From the NCBI RefSeq assembly GCF_020614375.1, contig NZ_CP085329.1, positions 434,001 through 498,000 of the forward strand: DNA of 64,000 nucleotides, written 5' to 3'. The DNA is from Haladaptatus salinisoli (GTDB taxonomy: Archaea; Halobacteriota; Halobacteria; Halobacteriales; Haladaptataceae). The notes under the pieces were generated by a model. It saw only the letters and a program-made list of their open reading frames with translations. It was not told where the DNA came from and searched no databases. Positions 50,213 to 57,088 of the stretch are shown here, piece after piece (position 1 is the first letter of the stretch; the number at the start of each line of letters is the position of its first letter). Position numbers and translations under genes: made by a program.

Positions 50213-51661
50213 TTAATCGTCGACCGGACTGACCGTCGTCGCCTGCGTCGCCTTGGGAATGTAGGCGGCAACTGCCGCGGCGGTGAGACACACGGCCGCG
50301 GCCACCGCGAAAACGACGGTCAGTCCGTCAGCCATGACGGCGGCGATTCCGGCTGGCGTATCACCGCCCCCCAGCAGGAGGCGCTGGAGGTCGCCGAGAT
50401 CCGAAACGCCAGGGATCGAGGCGAGTCGGTCGCGCATCGAGGTGTTGAGGACGACGCCGAGCACCGCGACGCCGATAGTTCCGCCGAGGTTTCTGAAAAA
50501 CTGTTGCGTAGAGGTTGCGAGTCCCATTCGTTCGGTGCCGAGGTGGTTTTGAATAGCGACCAACAGCGGCGGGGTGAGCGTCCCCATCCCGACGCCGGTG
50601 ATGAACACCGTCACCATCATCATCCACAGGGGCGTGTCGACGGTCCAGAAGACGGCAATCACGAAACTCGCGGCCATGAGGAGTGGGCCAATCGTCGCGA
50701 GGCGGCGCTCGCCGTATCGATTGATCAGGCGGCCCGAGACGAAGCTCGTCCCGGACCAGCCGATGGATATCGGGAAGACGATCAACGCGGCGCTCGAGGC
50801 GCTGCCCCGGATACTCTGCACGAACAGCGGATCGTAGGTGAGCGCGGCGAAGACGGCGAAGCTCGTGAGGAAACCCGCCGCGTTCGTGACGACGAACGTC
50901 GTGTCGCCGAACAACGACAGCGGGATAATCGGCACGTGGGCGCGCTGCTCGACGATGTAGAACAACCCGAGACTCACGACGCCGAGTGCGACGAGACCCG
51001 CCGCGAACGGCAGTGCCGAGTCGAACGTTTCCAGCGCGATCAGGATAGCACCCACGCCGATGGACAGCGTCGTGGCACCGGCGAAGTCGACGTGGCGCTC
51101 GGCGTCGCCCGTGGTCTCGTCGAGCGACCGGGACGTCACGAGCACGGCCGCGACTCCCACCGGCACGCTGAGGTAGAAAACCCACCGCCACGAGAGCGTC
51201 GCGACGATCAGGTAGCCGAGCAAGGGACCGATCACGCTCGACACCCCCCAGACTGCGCTCCCGTATCCGATCGCCTTCCCGCGCTGATCCGGCGGGTAGA
51301 TCACGCCGAGAACGGTGTACGGAATGGAGAACATCGCTCCCGCGCCGATCCCTTGGAGCCCGCGGAAGACGATAAGCTGGGACATGCTCTGAGCAACACC
51401 GGCGAGCACGCTGCCGATAACGAACACTCCGATGCCGACGTAGAAGAGGCGTTTACGGCCGTAAATGTCCGCGAGTCGGCCGAACAGCGGCATCGTGATG
51501 GCAGCGAACAGCATGTAGATGGCGAACACCCAGGAGTAGAGTTCGAGCCCCCCGAGCGAGGCTACGACCGTCGGCATGGCCGTACTGACGATCGTCCCAT
51601 CGATGCCGGCGAGGAAGATTCCGAGCATCATCCCGAGGGTAGCGAGCCGCCGATCCGTCAT
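50213..51661 (-). CDS. MFS transporter, DHA2 (14-helix) drug/metabolite exporter type
   Basis: A 482-residue protein with 14 predicted helices and the DHA2 marks: motif A GRLADIYGRKRLFYVGIG (near 60-77), motif C GVSSVIGPLLGYLIVATLSW (near 140-160), and a repeated central region. The first helix (LATLGMMLGIFLAGIDGTIV) holds the conserved Asp. DHA2 transporters export drugs or small molecules by proton antiport. Its position between kynurenine-pathway genes and the trpB paralogue suggests efflux or uptake of aromatic intermediates such as anthranilate (inference). No close TATA; an A/T element on the minus strand (ctatttacg, near 51750) is about 90 nt upstream. Confidence 0.88.
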   Translation of the reverse strand: MTDRRLATLGMMLGIFLAGIDGTIVSTAMPTVVASLGGLELYSWVFAIYMLFAAITMPLFGRLADIYGRKRLFYVGIGVFVIGSVLAGVAQSMSQLIVFRGLQGIGAGAMFSIPYTVLGVIYPPDQRGKAIGYGSAVWGVSSVIGPLLGYLIVATLSWRWVFYLSVPVGVAAVLVTSRSLDETTGDAERHVDFAGATTLSIGVGAILIALETFDSALPFAAGLVALGVVSLGLFYIVEQRAHVPIIPLSLFGDTTFVVTNAAGFLTSFAVFAALTYDPLFVQSIRGSASSAALIVFPISIGWSGTSFVSGRLINRYGERRLATIGPLLMAASFVIAVFWTVDTPLWMMMVTVFITGVGMGTLTPPLLVAIQNHLGTERMGLATSTQQFFRNLGGTIGVAVLGVVLNTSMRDRLASIPGVSDLGDLQRLLLGGGDTPAGIAAVMADGLTVVFAVAAAVCLTAAAVAAYIPKATQATTVSPVDD

Positions 51662-51901
51662 GCACGTCCCCCTGAGAGATTGCGAGCTCGGCGGACGCCG
51701 TTCGAGGTACCGAGTAAGACGGTCATCCTACTCTGTTTGCTCGTGCACGTAAATAGGTCGTTGGGAGTGCGAACCGCGGAACGCTGGCGCTGACGGATCG
51801 TCGTTAAGGTCGATAGCGACGACGAATCGACGCGGCAATTTGGAACGACCGGGCCTCCGCAGCAGGAGGGAAGGAAGACGGAACTCCCGCTAAGAGACGG
51901 T

Positions 51902-53074
51902 TCACCTCGTCGAGAGGTACTCGTTCGCTATCTTGTCGACGTCTTTGTCACCCCGGCCGCTCAAGTTCACGATGATGACGTCGTCCGAATCGCGTTCTGC
52001 GGCGAGTTTCTTCGCCAGCGCAACGCCGTGACTCGACTCCAAGGCCGGCACGATTCCCTCGAGACGGCACAGGTCCTGGAACGCGTCGAGCGCCTCGTCG
52101 TCGACGACGGCCTGGTACTCGCAGCGGCCGACTTCGCGGAACATCGCGTGTTCGGGCCCGACGCCGGGGTAGTCGAGTCCCGCAGCGATGGAGTGGACCT
52201 CCACATCGTCGTCGAGAACGCGGGTTCGCATCCCGTGGATGACGTCTTCCTTCCCGGACGCGAGCGGCGCGGCGTGGCGTTTCGAATCGGAGCCCTCGCC
52301 GCCGCCTTCCGCCCCGAAAAACTCGACATCGTCGTCGCGGAAGGCGTGGAACAGCCCCATCGCGTTCGAACCCCCGCCGACGCAGGCGACCGCAGCGTCA
52401 GGGAGACGCCCTTCCTTTTCGAGGATTTGTTCGCGGGCCTCGTTGCCGATGACGGATTGGAAGTCACGCACCATCCGCGGGAACGGATCCGGACCGACGA
52501 CCGAGCCGACGAGATAGTGCGTGTTCTCGACGTTCTCGATCAAATCTTCGAGCGCGACGTCGACGGCGTCGGCAAGCCCCTGTCCGCCTTGCGTCACTTC
52601 GTTGACCTCCGCCCCCATCAGTTCCATGCGGAAGGCGTTCATCTTCTGGCGCTCGAGATCCTTCTTCCCTTGGTAGATCACCGTCTCCAGTCCTAGGAGT
52701 GCGCCGACGATGGACGTGGCCGTCCCGTGCTGACCGGCACCGGTTTCGGCGATGAGACGCTCCTTCCCGGCGTGTTTGGCCATGAGCCCTTGCCCGAGGC
52801 AGTTATTGAGTTTGTGTGCGCCGCCGTGGAGCAGATCTTCCCGTTTGAGATAGATCGTCGCCCCGTATTCGGCCGATAGTCGATCGGCGCGATACAACGG
52901 TGTCGGTCGCCCGGCGAAATCTCGCTGCAGTCGTCGGAGTTCGGCCCGAAAGTCCTCGTCGTCTTTCACGCCGTCGTACGCGTCAGCTAACTGTTGTAGA
53001 ACGTCCGCTAGCTCGTCAGGAACGTATCTGCCTCCGTACGACCCGAATTCGTGCCGCTGGCCTTCTTTAGCCAT
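51902..53074 (-). CDS. trpB: Tryptophan synthase beta chain paralogue
   Basis: A 390-residue TrpB-type PLP enzyme. Starts [20 protein letters not shown] as normal TrpB. The PLP Lys lies in [15 protein letters not shown] near residue 87; the catalytic Glu in [14 protein letters not shown] near 110; the PLP-phosphate loop in [12 protein letters not shown]; and the C-terminal Ser in [14 protein letters not shown]. The usual LxHTGAHK is LLHGGAHK, with Gly replacing Thr. There is no trpA, trpC or other biosynthetic gene nearby, and the gene lies in a tryptophan-degrading neighbourhood. It could recapture indole, or use serine with another nucleophile. Start at 53074 is supported by a TATA box 20-30 nt upstream enclosed in an inverted repeat; upstream in-frame starts lack TrpB similarity. 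Confidence 0.85.
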   Translation of the reverse strand: MAKEGQRHEFGSYGGRYVPDELADVLQQLADAYDGVKDDEDFRAELRRLQRDFAGRPTPLYRADRLSAEYGATIYLKREDLLHGGAHKLNNCLGQGLMAKHAGKERLIAETGAGQHGTATSIVGALLGLETVIYQGKKDLERQKMNAFRMELMGAEVNEVTQGGQGLADAVDVALEDLIENVENTHYLVGSVVGPDPFPRMVRDFQSVIGNEAREQILEKEGRLPDAAVACVGGGSNAMGLFHAFRDDDVEFFGAEGGGEGSDSKRHAAPLASGKEDVIHGMRTRVLDDDVEVHSIAAGLDYPGVGPEHAMFREVGRCEYQAVVDDEALDAFQDLCRLEGIVPALESSHGVALAKKLAAERDSDDVIIVNLSGRGDKDVDKIANEYLSTR

Positions 53075-53080
53075 GTCTTC

Positions 53081-53112
53081 CCATACCACAGTATGGATAA
53101 TAAACATACTGT
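53081..53112 (-). promoter_or_regulatory. Inverted repeats enclosing the trpB TATA box
   Basis: Two interleaved perfect repeats: CCATAC-CACA-GTATGG (53081-53096) and ACAGTATG-N9-CATACTGT (53088-53112). The 9-nt spacer of the second, tttattatc on the minus strand, is the likely TATA box, 22-30 nt before the ATG at 53074. Bound protein would cover TATA and the transcription start. Confidence 0.6.
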
Positions 53113-53159
53113 ACCGTGGAAATTCCATCATCGGGTCGCAAAGGGCACGAGTTGCGTGG

Positions 53160-53933
53160 CTACGCCGGCCAATCGGGATCGCGTCGTTCGAGTCGGGCGT
53201 CGACGCCCTCCCGGTAATCGGGGTCGGTACGGGCCGCCTCCAACGAGATCGCCTCCAGGTGTCCTTTCGCCGCCGTCGGCGACATATCCGCACTCGCGTA
53301 GATACCCCGCTTGAGTTTTTTGAGCACCCGCGGGCTCTTAGCTCCGAGCGCATCGAGCACCGATTCGACCGTCGCGTCCAACTTCTCCGCGGGAACGCTT
53401 CTGGCTACGAGGCCGATTTCGTCAGCGCGAGCGCCGGTTATCGGTTCGCCGGTCATGAGGATATCCATCGTCGTCGGAAGGCCGACTCGCTCCAACAGTT
53501 CCGGCGGCGAGAAGTGATTGACGATACCGAGCGCCGACTCCGGTTGGCCGATCTGAGCGTCGTCCGCGGCGATCGGGATGTCGGCGTGTAGCAGGAGATC
53601 GAATCCACCGCCGTACGTGTGCCCGTCGATCTTCGCCACCGTCGGCTGAGGCATCGTCCGCATTTCGGTGAACAACTCCTCCCACGTCTCGGTGAACGGT
53701 TCGAGAGCGTACTCGCGCTCTTTTACCTCCTGTAAATCCCCGCCGGCGCAGAAGGCATCGCCCGCACTCTCGAAGAGTACCACTCGAACATCGTCCCGTT
53801 CGCGATACTCGCGAAGTCGGTCCGTGATCGCCAGCTTCGTCTCCATATCGATCGCGTTCAGTTTCGCTTCGCGCTGGATCTCGACCCGCGCGACACCGTC
53901 TCGAACGCTGAACTCGGCGTTAACGTCGGCCAT
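53160..53933 (-). CDS. Enoyl-CoA hydratase/isomerase (crotonase) family protein
   Basis: A 257-residue crotonase-fold protein that binds acyl-CoA. Motifs: [20 protein letters not shown], the oxyanion-hole loop [17 protein letters not shown] (near 62-78), [20 protein letters not shown] (near 97-116) and [20 protein letters not shown]. The first catalytic Glu of rat hydratase (GGGCEL) is Asp here (GGGFDL). The second (QPE) is kept, but the following GTIPGAGGTQRL stretch is different. Simple hydratase chemistry is therefore not assured; hydrolytic ring opening as in BadI/MenB relatives is a possibility for a 2-oxocyclohexane-type thioester. ATG 53933 is the first start that gives the family N-terminus. 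Confidence 0.8.
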   Translation of the reverse strand: MADVNAEFSVRDGVARVEIQREAKLNAIDMETKLAITDRLREYRERDDVRVVLFESAGDAFCAGGDLQEVKEREYALEPFTETWEELFTEMRTMPQPTVAKIDGHTYGGGFDLLLHADIPIAADDAQIGQPESALGIVNHFSPPELLERVGLPTTMDILMTGEPITGARADEIGLVARSVPAEKLDATVESVLDALGAKSPRVLKKLKRGIYASADMSPTAAKGHLEAISLEAARTDPDYREGVDARLERRDPDWPA

Positions 53934-54032
53934 GATACGACAGTTGTCGCCCTCCTCGAAAAAAGGGTACCCTCCGCCGTCCGATTCGCCCACCTCCGCC
54001 GCTGGCGGCGGAGCAAACACCGAACCGATTAA

Positions 54033-54800
54033 TCACTCGGCGAGCCAGCCGCCGTCTACAACCAGGCACTCTCCGGTCACGTACGAAGCCATCTCGCTGG
54101 CGAGGAACACGACTGGTGCGGCGACTTCGTCAGGGTCGGCGAACCGCTTCATCGGCGTTTGGTCGAGTAAACGGCGGTAGAGCTCCTCGTTTTCACGGAT
54201 GCCGTCCGTCAGTTCGGTGGTTACGTAGCCGGGCGCGACGGCGTTCACGCGCACGTCCGGCGCCCAATCGAGCGCCAGACTCTTGGTCAGGCCGACGAGT
54301 CCGTGCTTCGATGCGACGTACGGGTGCTGGCGCGGGATACCGACGACGCCGCCGACGCTCGCGACGTTGATGAGCGAACCCCCCGATGCTCGTAACGCCG
54401 CACCCGCCTCCCGAGCGCAGGCGAACGCACCTCGGAGATTCACGTCGACCGTCCGGTCGAACTCGTCAACGTCCGTCGTCTCGGGCCGACCGAGTGCGCC
54501 TCGGGGATTGATTCCCGCGTTATTGACCACGACGTCGATGCGGCCGAACTCGTCTTCGACCTGCGCGAAGAGCTTCTCCACCGCTTCCCGGTCGCTCACG
54601 TCGGTGGGAGCAACGAGCGACGCACACCCTCGCTCTCGCACGGCCTCGGCGGCATCGACGACGTCATCTTCGGTGCGAGAAGTCGGCACTACGTCGGCGC
54701 CCGTCTCCGCGAACGCTTCGGTGATAGCGCGTCCAATTCCACGCGTACCGCCGGTCACGACGGCTACCCGCCCCGAGAGATCCGGTGTCAAATCGGTCAT
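54033..54800 (-). CDS. Short-chain dehydrogenase (FabG-like)
   Basis: A 255-residue classical SDR: VTGGTRGIGRAITEAFAETG (residues 13-32) binds NAD(P), VNNAGINPRGALG near 90, and the active site is Ser near 142 in NVASVGGVVGIPRQHPYVASK with Tyr near 155 and Lys near 159. It ends SYVTGECLVVDGGWLAE. In the beta-oxidation-like part of the pathway it would oxidise a hydroxyacyl-CoA, or reduce a ring ketone. It is co-directional with the crotonase-family gene downstream and the MaoC gene upstream, with gaps of 60-100 nt. Confidence 0.88.
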   Translation of the reverse strand: MTDLTPDLSGRVAVVTGGTRGIGRAITEAFAETGADVVPTSRTEDDVVDAAEAVRERGCASLVAPTDVSDREAVEKLFAQVEDEFGRIDVVVNNAGINPRGALGRPETTDVDEFDRTVDVNLRGAFACAREAGAALRASGGSLINVASVGGVVGIPRQHPYVASKHGLVGLTKSLALDWAPDVRVNAVAPGYVTTELTDGIRENEELYRRLLDQTPMKRFADPDEVAAPVVFLASEMASYVTGECLVVDGGWLAE

Positions 54801-54860
54801 CCCTTCGAGGTGAGAGGGCGCGGATAATCAAGTTGATGTCGGGTCGCGGGCCGTCGTCCA

Positions 54861-55316
54861 TCACTTCCGCCCGACTAACACCCGCTTGGTCAACTGCAAG
54901 ACGGGCTCGCCTTCGTCCGACCGCACCACGAGTTCGAATCGAACGATACCCCGCTTTTCGTCCCACTCTTCGAGACCGGTAATTTCCGCGCGGGCGGTGA
55001 GAACGTCGCCGGGTGTGACAGGGCGCCTCCACCGGAGGTTCTCGACCTCGACGCCCGCGACGACGGCGATGCCCGCGTTGTCGACGACGCCCTCCACGAA
55101 CCGCCGCATACTGATCGCCGCCGTGTGCCAGCCGCTGGCGACGAGTTGGCCGAACGTCGATTCGGCCGCTGCCGCCGGGTCGGTGTGAATCGGTTGCGGG
55201 TCGTATCGCTCGGCGAAGGCGGTGATCTCCGCTTCGGTGACCGTCTCAGACCCGAGGTCGAACGCCTCGCCGACGGTGAGGTCGTCGAAATAGCGGTGCG
55301 TCGATTCCTCGGTCAT
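54861..55316 (-). CDS. MaoC-family (hotdog) dehydratase
   Basis: A 151-residue single-hotdog protein with the R-hydratase signature: YFDDLTVGEAFDLGSETVTE, FAERYDPQPIHTDPAAAAES (catalytic Asp and His near 40-45) and the FGQLVASGWHTAAISMR helix. MaoC proteins hydrate trans-2-enoyl-CoA to 3-hydroxyacyl-CoA. Its start overlaps the stop of the acyl-CoA dehydrogenase by 4 nt (ATGA), so the two are made together. Substrate is likely the ring-derived acyl-CoA from 2-aminobenzoyl-CoA (inference). Confidence 0.87.
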   Translation of the reverse strand: MTEESTHRYFDDLTVGEAFDLGSETVTEAEITAFAERYDPQPIHTDPAAAAESTFGQLVASGWHTAAISMRRFVEGVVDNAGIAVVAGVEVENLRWRRPVTPGDVLTARAEITGLEEWDEKRGIVRFELVVRSDEGEPVLQLTKRVLVGRK

Positions 55317-56461
55317 TCGTAGAGTCGCTTGCTCACCACGAGCCGGTTCACCTCGTTCGTCCCGTCGTAGATCTGCGTGCCCTTCGCCTCGCGCATGTAC
55401 CGCTCGACGGGGTAGTCGCGCGAGTAGCCGCGTGATCCGAGTACTTGCACCGCCTCCGTAGCGATGTCCATCGCCGCGTCGGTGGCGAAGGTTTTGGCCA
55501 TCGCCGCGTCCTGCGTGACGCGCTCGCCCCGGTCGCGATTTCCGGCGGCGTACATCGTCAAGAGCCGTGCCGCCTGCGTCCGCGTGGCCATATCCGCGAG
55601 TTTGAATCCGATTCCTTGGAACTCGCGAATGGGCTGGCCGAACTGCTCTCGCTCGTCGGCGAACGCTTTTGCCGCATCGAGCGACCCCTGTGCGAGGCCG
55701 ACGCCTTGGGCGGCGGTACCGATTCGACCGATATCGAGCCCCTCCATGACGTAGCGGAACCCGCGTCCGTCCTCGCCGACGAGGTTCTCGACGGGAACCC
55801 GGGCGTCGTCGAATCGAATCTCGCTCTCGATAGCGGTGTCGCCTTCCATGCAAGGGATGTTCCGGACGAACTCCACCCCGTCGCGGTCGCCGGGATCGGG
55901 GATGCCGATGAGACTCAATCCCGCATGGCTCTCATCGCCCGTCCGCGCAACGACGAGGAGGAAGTCCGCGACTTCCCCGTTCGTCGTCCACACTTTGTGA
56001 CCGTCTATCACCCACTCGTCTCCTTCGCGTCGAGCGGTGGTTTCCATCGCGGCGGCGTCGCTCCCCGCGTCGGGTTCCGTCATCGACAGCGCCGGAACGG
56101 ACTCGCCCCGACAGATCGGGGCGAGCCACTCTTCACGGTGTCTGTCGGTGCCGAACTCGGCGATCGGATAGCCCACCAGCCCGCAGGCGATGTTGACGGC
56201 ACCCGCGACGAGTTTCCACGCTCGCGAGAGTTCCTCGACCGTGACCACGAACGAGCGATAGTCGAGTCCACCTCCACCTACGTCCGTCGAGAACGGGACG
56301 CCCGTCAGTCCCGCTTCGCCGACCCGTCGGACGAGTTCCGCGGGGAACTCTCCGCGCTCCTCGTACTCCTCGATACGCGGCAGTATCTCCTCCTCGCAGA
56401 ACTCGCGCACCGTCTCGCGGTGTGCCCCGTGGTCGGCGGTGACGGTGAACTCACCGAGCAT
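55313..56461 (-). CDS. Acyl-CoA dehydrogenase
   Basis: A 382-residue flavoprotein of the acyl-CoA dehydrogenase family: an N-terminal helical domain, MTEPDAGSDAAAMETTARRE (FAD/substrate loop near 129), DGHKVWTTNGEVADFLLVVA, and a C-terminal helical domain (GRIGTAAQGVGLAQGSLDAA, REQFGQPIREFQGIGFKLAD, VLGSRGYSRDYPVERYMREA). The catalytic base, Glu in the IYEGT motif of short/medium-chain enzymes, is Asp here (QIYDGTNEVNR, near 368), and the alternative Glu of isovaleryl-CoA dehydrogenase is also absent. Activity may be slow or on an unusual cyclic substrate. It overlaps RidA (11 nt) and MaoC (4 nt) genes, forming a tight operon. Confidence 0.88.
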   Translation of the reverse strand: MLGEFTVTADHGAHRETVREFCEEEILPRIEEYEERGEFPAELVRRVGEAGLTGVPFSTDVGGGGLDYRSFVVTVEELSRAWKLVAGAVNIACGLVGYPIAEFGTDRHREEWLAPICRGESVPALSMTEPDAGSDAAAMETTARREGDEWVIDGHKVWTTNGEVADFLLVVARTGDESHAGLSLIGIPDPGDRDGVEFVRNIPCMEGDTAIESEIRFDDARVPVENLVGEDGRGFRYVMEGLDIGRIGTAAQGVGLAQGSLDAAKAFADEREQFGQPIREFQGIGFKLADMATRTQAARLLTMYAAGNRDRGERVTQDAAMAKTFATDAAMDIATEAVQVLGSRGYSRDYPVERYMREAKGTQIYDGTNEVNRLVVSKRLYE

Positions 56462-56873
56462 CGGTCGGTCCCTCCTCGTCGATGACGGCGAACCCTTCCA
56501 ACTCGACCAGCGTCTCCTCTTTGAAGAAGCCGCTCACCTCGAAGAGCGCGAGCGCCGGATACTCCTCGAAGTATCGGCCGAACACCTCGCCCAGCGGTTC
56601 GAGGTTCTCGCGATACCGCTCGCGGTCCGCGACGAAGATGTTCAGTTTCACGATATCTTCGCTCGCACCGCCCGCTTCCTCGACGACCGTCGCGAGGTTT
56701 TCGAGCACCCGTTCGAACTGGCCGACGAGGTCACCCGAGGCGACGATGTTTCCATCTGCCCCCGTCGCGTCCTGTCCGGCGAGGTAGAGCGTCTTCCCGC
56801 CCTCGACCAGCACACCGTGATTGAACCCGCGGGGGTCGGCCAGTTCGGACGGTGTGACGATTTGGCGTTTCAT
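56451..56873 (-). CDS. RidA-family enamine/imine deaminase
   Basis: A 140-residue member of the RidA/YjgF family. The start (MKRQIVTPSELADPRGFNHG) is followed by LYLAGQDATGADGNIVASGD, QFERVLENLATVVEEAGGAS, IVKLNIFVADRERYRENLEP and ALALFEVSGFFKEETLVELE. The second family Glu is kept at the end (VELEGFAVIDE), but the Arg at the usual substrate site (P-A-R-x-x-V) is not: PALALFEVSGF. It may therefore act on a CoA-linked enamine instead of 2-aminoacrylate (inference). It overlaps the acyl-CoA dehydrogenase gene by 11 nt. The ATG at 56873 gives the expected length. Confidence 0.88.
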   Translation of the reverse strand: MKRQIVTPSELADPRGFNHGVLVEGGKTLYLAGQDATGADGNIVASGDLVGQFERVLENLATVVEEAGGASEDIVKLNIFVADRERYRENLEPLGEVFGRYFEEYPALALFEVSGFFKEETLVELEGFAVIDEEGPTDAR

Positions 56874-57088
56874 GTGTGGGAACAACTGGCGCAGCTATCT
56901 TAAGAGCTATCCTCGCGATGAAATCTTTTGGGCGAGCGGGGACAGCAGCGTTCCTCGCACGGGGATACTCTACGGTACCGTTCTCGCCTTCGTTCGAAAA
57001 GCGGCGTCTCGTCCGGCACCTCCGGTCTCGCTTTCTCGGACTCCGGTACGAAGCCCCTCTCGCACAAACTAGGCGAGTAGGAGCGAGT

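Noticed and set aside
50099-51793. 564-codon open frame on the plus strand
   Set aside because: It is antisense to the MFS transporter. The translation is a run of Arg, His, Asp and Glu with no hydrophobic core, a GC-rich shadow.
53075-53353. Upstream extension of the trpB frame
   Set aside because: The added residues are Arg-rich and read across the TATA box and inverted repeats; TrpB similarity begins at the ATG 53074.
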